Origin: Riptortus pedestris
Taxonomy: Eukaryota; Arthropoda; Insecta; Hemiptera; Alydidae
Direction of reading: 5' to 3'
DNA length: 64,000 bases
Assembly (NCBI GenBank): GCA_019009955.1
Contig: CM032228.1
Location: 204,519,001-204,583,000, forward strand
The position numbers and the translations under genes are program-made. Below the pieces are notes generated by a model. It had not been told where the DNA came from and ran no database searches. It worked only from the letters and a program-made list of their open reading frames with translations. Within the stretch, counting starts at the first letter, position 1. Each line of letters starts with the position of its first letter. Below, one piece after another: positions 11,813 through 21,425 of this stretch.

Positions 11813-11882
11813 TTAGCAGATTTCGTTTTGGGGAATTCAGCAATTGAGGTTTTAATACACGATTTTCGAAAAATGTTCTTAA
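11813..11882 (+). repeat. HINE-like repeat 5' end, cut by piggyBac
   Basis: It begins with AGCAGATTTC after a T run and continues with CAGCAATTGAGGTTTTAATAC and GATTTTCGAAAAATGTTC, as in other copies. It stops at the TTAA where the piggyBac element begins. Past the right TTAA at 15230 only a weak possible continuation (AAATGCCTACCGACCTA) is seen. Confidence 0.7.
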
Positions 11883-11898
11883 CACTCTCACTGCGGAG

Positions 11899-11956
11899 CC
11901 TCGCAGCATATGCTCCTGAGTCACTCCCTGGTGCGGGCCTCGCATACGTTGCGAGG
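11899..11956. repeat. left subterminal hairpin of piggyBac element
   Basis: CCTCGCAGCATATGC (11899-11913) pairs with GCATACGTTGCGAGG (11942-11956) at 13 of 15 positions across a 28-base loop. The right arm and the bases before it (11921-11956) match 15045-15080 at the other end at 32 of 36 positions. Such subterminal repeats are candidate transposase-binding sites. Confidence 0.75.
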
Positions 11957-12118
11957 AACGTCGCCCCGCCCTCCATTCGTTCTAGAGACCTGAAGGTTGG
12001 AGTGGGGAGAACCTCCGCACTCACAAGCATTCAGTAGTGTTCTGACCACCGTCTGGCCAAGTAGTTTGCAGTTTCCAGCTTTGACTGATTTTACAGAGAG
12101 GACCAAACTTTTCTTTAG

Positions 12119-12552
12119 GTATGTATATTTTTTTATTGTATATTCTACATATATTATACACACATATATATATATATATATTTTCTTATAAAATTAAAAT
12201 TTTGAATAATTGAAGATAAAATTATATTCTTCTAGTGACTTTATTAAAACATTTTAATTTTTTTTTTTCAATTTCTAGGTCTTATTGCTGTAAAGTCATT
12301 TAAAAAATTACAAACACTAGAAAATATATTCTGTTAGCTATTTTATAAATTTAAATTTTCTCTCAGTTTTTCTTTTAGATTTAAAAAATTCTTTATTTAT
12401 TTATTTTAACGAATTTTATAAATTAAAGCTTCTCCTATATTTAGAGGTGTCAGGTTTTTTATTTTATGTCTAACACACTAGAGACTGAGAGTAACATTAT
12501 TGTACTTTGTGAGGAATATCTAATTTCATGTTGTTTTGCTATCATTTTTCAG
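12119..12552 (+). other. probable 5' UTR intron of the transposase gene
   Basis: A donor AG/GTATGTAT (intron starts 12119) and an acceptor TTTGCTATCATTTTTCAG (intron ends 12552) bracket a 434-bp AT-rich stretch; the transposase start codon follows the acceptor by two bases. This favours the ATG at 12555 over the upstream ATG at 12528, which would lie inside the intron. Inferred from splice consensus only. Confidence 0.5.
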
Positions 12553-12554
12553 AA

Positions 12555-14432
12555 ATGGAACGCAAAGATGAAGCTAGCACCTCATCTGCCCATGAACGAG
12601 AAAGCAAGAGGAGGAAGATTTGGTCCCCTGAGGAGCTCAAGGAACTATTAGAAACACACGAGGAGTTCTCTGATGAATCTCTCTTTTCGGACGTGGGCCC
12701 AACTTTTGAAATGGACGAGGAAGACTCAGATTCCTCAGACGAAGAGTTGGATACAGGCACATCATTTATGGTATCCCCTACAACAACTCCAAAAAGTCCA
12801 GTAGAGGTAACTTTCCCGCAGCCTTCTGGCTCCTCTATACCTGTTAGGGGTATTCCCTGTCCCAATTCCCCTGAACCCCAGCCTTCTGGCTCTATGCCTA
12901 CTAGTGGTTCCCTCCATACCTGCCCACCTACCCTTCCCATTGTTAGTCCTTTCCCGGACAATAGGGCAGTAGATCAACCTCAAGAATGGCTTGAGGAGAA
13001 GCCTGAAACTTTAGAAATCCCATTTAGGGGAAGTCCTGGTCTGAAGGTGGAACCTGAGGGTACAGAACCTATTCACTTTTTTAGACTATTAGCAACCAAA
13101 GAATTTTTTGACATAGTTGTCAATAATTCTAATAATTACGCCCAAAAATTAAAAGAAACATCTAGAGGTAGGCGTTCCAGAATGAGAGATTGGAAAACTT
13201 TGACTGTAGAGGTGTTTCAAAAATTTTTGGGGTTATTATTTTTTATGGGGCAACTTGTCTCTCCTTCAGAGGCTCATTATTGGAGGTCCATATTCCCCTA
13301 TAGTACCCCTGCTTTCCCTTCAATGATGTCACGAGACACGTTTCTCCTTATACTGAGAAGCCTGCACTTCGTCACAGAACCACATGACACGAACGTTGAG
13401 CATGATCCGCTGTATAAAATTCGGCCTCTGTTAAATTTTTTTGTTGAGAGGATGAAAGAGATATACTACCCCTTCAAAGAATTAAGTTTGGACGAGTCTA
13501 TGATGCTTTGGAGGGGTAGGCTATTCTTTCGCCAGTATATCGCTAATAAGCGCCACAAATATGGAATAAAGATTTATATGTTGACTCAACCTGACGGTCT
13601 TGTGCTGAAGACGTTAGTCTACTCTGGGCGAAGGGATCCACAAGTTGGAGGGAAAGGACACTCGTATAAAGTTGTCAGACATTTGGTTGATGACTATCTC
13701 GGCCACGGCCATGCCATTTACGCTGACAACTTTTATACGTCTGTCCCCATGGCCCACGAGCTTCTGGATCAGGGTACCTATCTTACTGGTACTCTGAGAA
13801 AGACTCGGAAGGGCAACCCAGCTGATATAGTGGGGGCTAAGCTCAAAAAAGGAGAGATAAAAGAGAAATTTACTGAGAAGGGTGTGTCCGTTTTCAAATG
13901 GCGCCACAAACGAGATGTCATTATTATTTCATCGGAGTTTGATGCCCAGATAAAGGCGGTCACGAGCAGGGGGAAGACCGTCGAGAAGCCCGAGGCAATT
14001 ATTAATTATAATAAATATATGGGCGGTTTTGACAGGTCCGATCAATTCATGTCGTACTATCCTTTTGAGAGGAAATCTCTGAGGTGGTACGCCAAGCTAG
14101 GGATTCACATCATTCAGCTGATGATGCATAATAGTTACATCTTGTATAAAAGACATACAGGAAGTAATATGACCCTACTGGATTTTAGGGACAAAGTTAT
14201 TGTGGAGTTGTGTGGGGGTACTCCTGAGGACTGGCCTTACGTACCTCCGTCGTCCGTTCCAAGTGTACGAGGCGTCCATTTGCCGGACCTGATCCCTGGG
14301 AAGAAGCGGAGGCAGTGCAAGCTGTGCACAAGCAAAGGGGTGAGGAAAGATGTGCATTATTACTGCCCACAGTGCAATGCTTCACTTTGCCTCACTCCTT
14401 GCTTCAGGGAATTTCATAACTACCCATTATAA
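12555..14432 (+). CDS. piggyBac transposase, intact
   Basis: The 625-residue protein has no stops or frameshifts. The N-terminal third is acidic and low complexity (EEDSDSSDEELD near residue 55, then proline/serine-rich). From about residue 173 it matches the piggyBac transposase core (DDE_Tnp_1_7 type). Catalytic-site candidates are D313 in SLDESM, D391 in YADNFY, and D493 with D496 in MGGFDRSDQ, the order and context known for piggyBac. The C-terminus (from C588) is a cysteine-rich zinc-binding domain with CKLC, CPQC and CLTPC, as used by these enzymes to bind element ends. It would cut and paste the surrounding element at TTAA. An in-frame ATG at 12555 is preferred because a splice acceptor lies just before it. 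An AATAAA follows at 14525. A host-domesticated gene is the alternative, but intact terminal repeats argue for a transposon. Confidence 0.93.
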   Translation: MERKDEASTSSAHERESKRRKIWSPEELKELLETHEEFSDESLFSDVGPTFEMDEEDSDSSDEELDTGTSFMVSPTTTPKSPVEVTFPQPSGSSIPVRGIPCPNSPEPQPSGSMPTSGSLHTCPPTLPIVSPFPDNRAVDQPQEWLEEKPETLEIPFRGSPGLKVEPEGTEPIHFFRLLATKEFFDIVVNNSNNYAQKLKETSRGRRSRMRDWKTLTVEVFQKFLGLLFFMGQLVSPSEAHYWRSIFPYSTPAFPSMMSRDTFLLILRSLHFVTEPHDTNVEHDPLYKIRPLLNFFVERMKEIYYPFKELSLDESMMLWRGRLFFRQYIANKRHKYGIKIYMLTQPDGLVLKTLVYSGRRDPQVGGKGHSYKVVRHLVDDYLGHGHAIYADNFYTSVPMAHELLDQGTYLTGTLRKTRKGNPADIVGAKLKKGEIKEKFTEKGVSVFKWRHKRDVIIISSEFDAQIKAVTSRGKTVEKPEAIINYNKYMGGFDRSDQFMSYYPFERKSLRWYAKLGIHIIQLMMHNSYILYKRHTGSNMTLLDFRDKVIVELCGGTPEDWPYVPPSSVPSVRGVHLPDLIPGKKRRQCKLCTSKGVRKDVHYYCPQCNASLCLTPCFREFHNYPL

Positions 14433-14524
14433 ACATTTATTTTTTGTATAAAATTGTAATTTTTTGTATATAAAACTAGAATAAGCTTTTGTACATACAT
14501 GATAAATTTTAGTGTTAGGTTTAG

Positions 14525-14530
14525 AATAAA
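14525..14530 (+). terminator. polyadenylation signal of piggyBac transposase
   Basis: AATAAA lies 93 bases after the transposase stop, inside the element, on the coding strand. A second AATAAA lies near 14600. Which one is used is not known. Confidence 0.5.
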
Positions 14531-14952
14531 AATGTAATATATTTTAGTTTTATATAAAGTTTTAGAGCAGTATTGTTTTTGTATGTATATATATATAGAA
14601 TAAATTAATTTATAATATCCATAAAATCACTGCTTTATTTATTTATGGCTACCTCTGCTCCATATAGTTTGTTTCTGATTTCAGAAAAAACGCCACCTGA
14701 ACAGAACAGAAACAATGATTTTCAAGGCATTTTATTGCTATTCATAATTATTTATATGTGTATTTGATTTATGATTTCATAACCAATTACGAAATAAAGA
14801 AATTTCCCATTACTAAACGAAAGCTTCTGTTCAGGTGGTGTATTTTCAGCTATATAAGTTCATTTTGGATCAATATGATTTTCATATAGATCTATTCCAT
14901 TATTATGTATACTTTATATGCATTTGTAACCTAATAACCGTATTTCTTCCTC

Positions 14953-15080
14953 CCTACGCAACGTATGCAATGTCCGCACACGACAGTGCACTAGGTAGGG
15001 AAATACACACAAAATGTTCTGTCTTGAGGGTTTGCCTACCTAATTCACTGCCGTGTGCGGACCTCGCATACGTTGCGAGG
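14953..15080. repeat. right subterminal hairpin of piggyBac element
   Basis: A left arm at 14953-14999 and a right arm at 15035-15080 are inverted copies, with about five mismatches and one gap in 47 positions, around a 35-base loop. Shared blocks include CGCAACGTATGC, GTCCGCACACG and TAGGTAGG. It could form a large cruciform or offer two facing transposase-binding sites. The outer arm matches the hairpin arm near the left end. Confidence 0.85.
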
Positions 15081-15520
15081 TTAAAAAAAAATACGATTAT
15101 CGTTGTTAAAAATGCATAAAAATTACCACAAATAGGTTTTTACTTAGTTTGAACAACTTTAAAACAGAAAACAAAAAATTCGTTTTTTGGAAGTGATTTT
15201 CGGTTCGGGCATCCGCAGCGAAAGTGTTAAATGCCTACCGACCTAATTAGTATGCACTTATTTCCAGTAGTTGTTTGGTTAATGGACACATATATAGATT
15301 GCATATCATGAATTTGATGTTTTTGACAGAGGTATTGAAATGTTAACTTTATGGCAGACACACAGAGGTAAGTGTTTTATAACAACATATTTTGCAATAG
15401 CTTATTATAGTGGAGTTGTGGAAGCTTGCAATAATCCATTAATACCCAAATCAATCAATTAGAACTTATTACTAATGGAGTATGGTGGAAAACATTAACA
15501 AATCATTACTTCTTTGATGT

Positions 15521-15526
15521 TTTATT
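15521..15526 (-). terminator. polyadenylation signal of secreted-protein gene
   Basis: AATAAA on the minus strand, 31 bases past the stop codon of the gene that ends at 15557. Position and strand fit. Confidence 0.55.
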
Positions 15527-15556
15527 AGGACATACCTTATAATTTCTTGATATAGA

Positions 15557-16231
15557 TTAGCAATGACTATCTGGACACTTGGGACCGATTCCAACCAATG
15601 GCTTCCAAGCATTGGTAGTACTGCTGCTTAAGGTGAACGTCACCGCGTCACGAACACCTTCGACGACATCCTTGGCCAAAGGCTGGAGTATATCGCTGCC
15701 GACGTCGAACACCGTCCTGACCCCGTCTTCTCGGAGAGTGATGCTCAGAGTGTTCACCTGACACCACCACCAGGCTTCTTTGTATGTGAATAGCAGATCG
15801 ACCGAGCTGCCGTTCGTCATCAACATCCCCGACAGATGCCCACTCACCTGTTGGGTCCCGTCGTCGAGGAGGCATTTCTTGTAGGAAAAACTGCTCGAGT
15901 CCGATATGCCAAGTTTGGCGAAGACCCAAGCTCGTCGCGTGCTGTTCGACTGGACGTATGACGCGTTTGAAGTCCTGTGAACGACAGTCTTTTCCAAATT
16001 CAGTGAGCCTTCTGTGCATCGAAGCGTCGAGTTTTTCTTAAATATAATTCCAGTTTTCCAAGAGTGTTTAATATCATTCAGAACTATGATGCTTGGCATT
16101 TTCTTACTAAACCATTCTTGAATGTAGCCATCTACTTCTTTATTGAGGTCTGTCTCGGCCCTGATTAGCACCACGAAAGCAATAATATAAATTAAAGTAC
16201 CTGACATCATTTTGAAACTACCAACGTACAT
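15557..16231 (-). CDS. secreted glycoprotein, possibly group-7-allergen/BPI-fold-like
   Basis: A 224-residue single-exon protein. A hydrophobic stretch after a lysine (GTLIYIIAFVVLIRA, residues 11-25) is a classic signal peptide, with likely cleavage before ETD; the methionines at 8 or 9 could also be the start. The mature part has four N-glycosylation sequons (NST, NAS, NST, NGS), a WWWC motif, five cysteines and a C-terminal CPDSHC. The closing pattern, an alternating strand (LSITLRED), then VFDVGSDILQPLAKDVVEGVRDAV, resembles the long C-terminal helix of arthropod group-7 allergens and other TULIP/BPI-fold lipid binders, whose length is similar. That kinship is an impression, not a match. 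The 3' two thirds are distinctly GC-rich against the AT-rich surroundings, supporting real coding. It lies 331 bp from the piggyBac end, with an AATAAA just downstream. Confidence 0.7.
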   Translation of the reverse strand: MYVGSFKMMSGTLIYIIAFVVLIRAETDLNKEVDGYIQEWFSKKMPSIIVLNDIKHSWKTGIIFKKNSTLRCTEGSLNLEKTVVHRTSNASYVQSNSTRRAWVFAKLGISDSSSFSYKKCLLDDGTQQVSGHLSGMLMTNGSSVDLLFTYKEAWWWCQVNTLSITLREDGVRTVFDVGSDILQPLAKDVVEGVRDAVTFTLSSSTTNAWKPLVGIGPKCPDSHC

Positions 16232-17062
16232 TTTTGCACTTTTACTGATTACTAAACTTTACGACTATTGAGAATCGGCCAACGCAGATGGCTCAGAGAA
16301 CGACAAATGAATTCATGTATTCAATTTAAGTGCTATATCAATGCCACGCCTCAATTTATTACGTCAATCTCTTTTAAAGATAATTAAGAGTGACAACACT
16401 TGTTTGTATTTATAATTATCAAAGTATGAGTAGATAAAAGCTATTAAGTGAAGTATTAGTCAGCGCACCATTTCTCTGAATGATTAATGACAATATTAAA
16501 TTTTTTTTTTTTTTTAATATGTGCTATTACATTATTTGTACAATAATGTTATCGTATCCAGTAGAAGACCAAACAATGAACAATATTATTACTATATAGG
16601 TGAAATCAGTAAAAACAACAATTATGAAATGCCTAAACTCACAACATTGGACACGCTTATTAGTTAAAATATTACTACTTTTTGCATACTTAGTGAGTGA
16701 TATACATCTATAGATAGTGTTTCCTAGGTAACAAATAAGATTCATTTTTTTTCAATTGTAGTGTTTCCTTGTCTGCTGCTAAATCTCTTAAGCTTATTTC
16801 TTTTCAGTATAAGCTGAGATATAGGTTCTTTCAGGATTTACTGTCTTCTATCCCTTTCTTCTTCTGGACATTCCACTAGTGAATATTATGTAACTCACAT
16901 GAACTGAACTGATTTTCCGTTCAGTTCATTTGCAATATTGAAAAAAGGAGGTAATGCTACACCTTAACTGGTTATAACAATTTTCATAATAGGGCTGATT
17001 TCGCCGTGGAAAAAAATGTGTAATTTGAAGTCATAAAGTCCCCGGAAACTATACACAGTAAA

Positions 17063-17065
<3 letters not shown>
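16232..17065. other. upstream flank of the secreted-protein gene
   Basis: This would hold the promoter of the minus-strand gene. On the minus strand AATCAGTAAAAG (about 16240-16251) contains a TCAGT initiator-like motif close to the start codon, and a weak TATA-like GATATAGC lies near 16333-16340. Neither is convincing alone. The rest is AT-rich with no gene seen. Confidence 0.35.

Positions 17066-17109
<44 letters not shown>
17066..17109. repeat. (TA)n microsatellite
   Basis: About 22 uninterrupted TA units. Confidence 0.95.
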
Positions 17110-17112
<3 letters not shown>

Positions 17113-17439
17113 TGTGCTGATGTTTTCGACCAGGTTGTATTTATATGAGGTGTGTTGTTCTTTTCGGAGCTTTGGTCAATGTTGGTGAAATGAATCTTAG
17201 TTTATGCCAATATTTCGAGAATTTTTATTTTCTCTTCCTCAGGGCTGTAAAAATTACATGTACTACATTATAATATTGCACATTGGTGTTATACATTGTT
17301 ATAAAAGGGTGTGTTTTCCTTATTATTACTTACCAAGACTAAATATGTTTATAGACTAGTATACATTCTTATTGCACTATGACTAGGGTTATAGTAACCT
17401 TCCTTGTTTTGTTTACATAGCAGGGTCACAGCCTTTTGT

Positions 17440-17945
17440 ATGTTTTATATATTTATAGTATGGTGTATTTGTTTGTTAAACTATATTATAATTGTTGTAC
17501 TGTGGTTCTTATATTATTTTACAATGGTTATTGCTGTACACTATTTTAATTATTGCTATGTTTTGTTAAATCTATGTTATTGCCACTTACCACTATGTTA
17601 TTGCAACTTATATTATTTTACAGTAATTATTGCTATGCACTATTACAATCATTGTCATGTTATTTTAAATTATAATTATTGTTGTGTCATGTTAAAGTTA
17701 TTCCTATGTTGTATTTATGTTGCTATTTTTATTCTTATATTTATTATGTTATAACAACCATTCCTGTGTGTTATTAAAATCATTGTTATGCCTATATTAA
17801 AGCTATTCTTATGTTGCATTATTATTCTATTATGTATCTACAGTATTGTTATTCTATTATGTATTTACAGTATTATTATTCTATTATGTTTCTACAGTAT
17901 TATTATTCTATTATGTATCTACAGTATTATTATTCTATTATGTTA
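17440..17945. repeat. degenerate AT-rich tandem repeats, 27-bp units at 17819-17945
   Basis: From 17819 a 27-bp unit of the form ATTATTATTCTATTATGTATCTACAGT-type recurs between four and five times with small changes (GTATTTACAGT, GTTTCTACAGT). Upstream, 17440-17810 is a looser succession of related phrases (ATTATTGCTATG, TTATTCTTATG). The repeats keep a plus-strand frame open by chance because 27 is divisible by three; this is not called a gene. Confidence 0.8.
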
Positions 17946-18041
17946 CAGTTATTATTGCTGTTTGTAGTTATATTTTTATTAGAGCCACCTTCTTGATGTA
18001 TTACATCTATTAAATTATAATATGTTACAGCTGTTACAGTG

Positions 18042-18074
<33 letters not shown>

Positions 18075-18231
18075 TTTATAATAATAATGATATGGGTATT
18101 ATATATAATGTGGTGTTATGGGTTGCTCGAGTGTTATGTATGTGAATATATGTTATGTATGGATATGAATATTGTATAGTGTTGAGGTGTATTTATGGTA
18201 TTATGTTGCAGTATATGGTGCTGAGATGGAG

Positions 18232-18299
<68 letters not shown>
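18042..18299. repeat. two (TA)n runs with intervening TATGT-rich sequence
   Basis: Pure TA runs lie at about 18042-18065 and 18232-18299 (about 34 units). Between them sequence is rich in TATGT and TGTTATG. Open frames crossing the runs encode only YIYI repeats and are spurious. Confidence 0.9.
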
Positions 18300-18301
<2 letters not shown>

Positions 18302-18839
18302 ATGAATATCGATATGCATGCATTTTCCGAGTACCATGTTCTCTAAGCTCACTAATTCAGAAATATGACTTAATTGTGATAGTGAGATTCGGATCGGGCT
18401 TACACTAATTGGCAAGCATTAGTAATTTGTATAGCATTTTAAGTATAAAGTCGATCAAGGAGCACATCTACTCCTATCTTTTTTTTGGTTTCAAAACTAC
18501 TCTCGTTTAATAATTCATAACACATTAATCTATTTATTATTTTGTAATTTTTTTTTTTAATTTATTGAAAAAAGTTTACTTTTGATTTCTATTGAATTTA
18601 CGTTCACTTGAAGCATCAAAATGTTGATTGATGGCTAATGCTAATCTCTAAAGCATTCGTAGATTCTGTATTTGACAGTTCTCTGGAAGTAAGAAATGAA
18701 ATAAGGAGAGACTGATAAGTTTCGGTCTGATTGTGAAGTTTACTAATCACCGGCTCGCTTTTAGAGAAAGAGAAGTCTAGCGTGGGAACGCTGGCGAGGG
18801 CAAAGACCTCACCCCCACCACCTACTCCACGCTTCTCAC

Positions 18840-19265
<426 letters not shown>

Positions 19266-20039
19266 CCCTCTTTCCCCTTTCTCCCACTCTTCCTCTCTCA
19301 CATTCCCATTCCTTTTTCAATTTAATAGTTGTTTTATATTGTTTAATTCTCATTTGTCACTTTATTCGCTTTCATTAGCAACAATCTCAGTACCACGAAT
19401 AAAAGTATAATAAAAAAATTAAATAAGTTCGTAAATTACTAGAACGTATTCATTCAGAATGTATGCATTCTACATTCATGACTAGAAAATATGAATTCAG
19501 TCAATCATATTTTCTGAAAAACAAATGAACAAAATGCAGTTATTTCTGACTAAGACAAGTGTGAAATGATCTCGGCCCACTCAAAACACATCTTTTTTTT
19601 TTTTTTTTATCTATAAAGACTGTTATGTATACACACTACAATCTCATCAAAACTCACAACTCATAGACAATGAATGCATTATATACACTGAAATATAAAA
19701 AAGAAACTAATAAAAAAAGCCTCAGGAGAAAACCATGCTCCAAGCTCAGCCTAATACTTAAAAATAAAACAAAAAAGTAATTTAAAATAATAATGAAATA
19801 AAACTAAACCTAGATAGCTTACTTCATGCCTGACTAGGATATTTTATTAGGGTTTTAGGAGAAATCACTCTGCAATCCTTCAATTACAAAGAGTCACGGA
19901 TATACTAATCTTGGGCTTCGAACGGACTAAGAACACAGTGCTTTTTTGGAAGTAATTCCTGGTTTTGGCAACATTTGGTCCGAAGGCTTGCATTAACTTG
20001 CTCCAACAATCCACCCTCTTAGTTATACGAGCTCACAAA
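19266..20039. other. intergenic, no gene recognised
   Basis: AT-rich with poly(T) near 19591-19608. No coding motif or repeat boundary recognised. Confidence 0.5.
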
Positions 20040-20300
20040 ATCGATCCTGCACAATAGAGCATTCCAGGTTCAAAGTTAAGAACTCCATGAGCCGTAAGAA
20101 TTCGATTAATAATGGTGTACCTCAGGGTGCCATTACTAAGCCACTACTGTTTTTGCTTTTTTACAGCGATATGCCAGGCATAAAAGATTTAGGTATTGCT
20201 ATATTCACTTCATTCGCACGCCACACAACTCCAGACGGCACTCTTCTATTACGTAGTAACGAAGAAGTGAATATATCAACCTCTAAATTTTGACAACGTG
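20040..20300 (+). pseudogene. reverse-transcriptase fragment of a non-LTR retrotransposon
   Basis: The plus-strand frame 20087-20293 contains NNGVPQGAITKPLLFLLFYSDMPG, which reads as the RT motif-B region (GVPQG.ITSPLLF..Y..DMP). It is followed by a spoiled catalytic box, SFARHTTPDGT, where YADDTT-type sequence is expected. Only about 70 residues are readable, so this is a short decayed piece of a Jockey-like RT. It is separate from, and opposite in strand to, the LINE at 20882. Confidence 0.5.
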
Positions 20301-20617
20301 TAAAGGCATTACCAAGCTGGATTACACGAAGGCTATTGTAACTGAGCAGGACAAAACAGAAGCCAAGACCTATTCATTACGATGCTTCCAAACTGCTAAT
20401 GGACTGAATAGTGCTGTACAAAATATGAATTGTGCAATTTAGTCAAAATGCTAAAAGAAATAAAAAAAAAAGCTATTTAGGGAAGGAGAGTTCCAGAGAT
20501 TCGGGAGCTTTCAAGGGGTGAAGGCAGAAATATTGTCCAATTTAATACATGTCCTTTCTAACAGCTGATCTTGAGTAATTATATTCTTCAAACGCTCCAT
20601 CCATGGGCATAACGATG

Positions 20618-20660
20618 TGACACTCACACACACACACACACACATATACACACAAATATA
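20618..20660. repeat. (CA)n microsatellite
   Basis: About eleven CA units, then CATATACACACAAATATAC. Short and imperfect. Confidence 0.85.
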
Positions 20661-21425
20661 CATTACAATCGCATTTGTACACCACGTGCGCAAGCCCCAT
20701 ACTTAATATATCTTGTAATGTTGGGGACTGCACTGTCTTAAACACGGCACTAAACTGTTACTTACAGAGTCACGGCACAACACTGTTCTTCACATAAAAA
20801 CACTTTACCGCACTGCAATAAGTCGCACTGTAGCACTGATGAAGACTTGAAGACAGCTGAGAGCAAAACTAAACTGTCGGGTTTTTTTTTTTCTTTTTCT
20901 TTTTTTATCTGAGGCCCTAGTTTGCTTTTGCCTTGGTCGGTGGGGATAGGTCTATCAAACCTTGGGAGGTGATGGCAGTTTTCCCTTTTCCTGAGCAAGG
21001 CGCTCTATTATAAGGGCGAGTTGTAGAGGTGTTGGGTTGTAATAGAGCTTGGTTGAGGGGTTCCCGGTAACGGGTGGTACTGAGAGGGGTGTTAGATGTA
21101 TAGGAGAAAACGAAAGAAGAAGGGAAAGGGATAGTAGGAGAGAAGATAAGAAGAGAAAGACGAAAGTAGCCTTACCATGCCAGGGAGAAATTTCAAAAGC
21201 CAAGATTACTTGTTGATAAGAGCAAAAATAGACAAATCTTAGTGTAAATATAATTTACTAAAAATAAACTATACTAAACTAAACTTATCTAATGGGGCGG
21301 GTCGTAAGCGTTCTCGAGGGGCTATTAATCTATAACTAACCTAATTTATCTAACAACTATACACTAAGCATAAATTTAATGCTCTATGGGGTAAGCCCTA
21401 TGTGTAAAGTGTGTTTGTGTGTGTG

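Larger units (their letters stand above)
11883..15226 (+). mobile_element. complete piggyBac-superfamily transposon
   Basis: The 3344-bp element lies between two TTAA sites (11879-11882 and 15227-15230), the target duplication of piggyBac elements. Its ends are inverted: CACTCTCACTGCGGA on the left and CACTTTCGCTGCGGA as the complement of the right end, 13 of 15 bases matching. Both ends carry subterminal palindromic modules that share a 19-bp sequence, CCTCGCATACGTTGCGAGG (11938-11956 and 15062-15080). The only large reading frame is an unbroken transposase. With ends, duplication and enzyme all present, the element looks recent and could be autonomous. It landed in a HINE-like repeat. Confidence 0.93.

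Noticed and set aside
11714..12037. Overlapping 107-codon (plus) and 106-codon (minus) frames at the piggyBac left end
   Set aside because: Both span the insertion boundary and the terminal hairpin, so they are chance frames over palindromic, GC-rich ends.
12542..13963. Minus-strand and shifted frames opposite the transposase
   Set aside because: They are shadows of the long plus-strand coding region.
15579..16019. Frames of 60 and 123 codons inside the secreted-protein gene
   Set aside because: They are shadow frames caused by its GC-rich composition; neither has a signal peptide or known motif.
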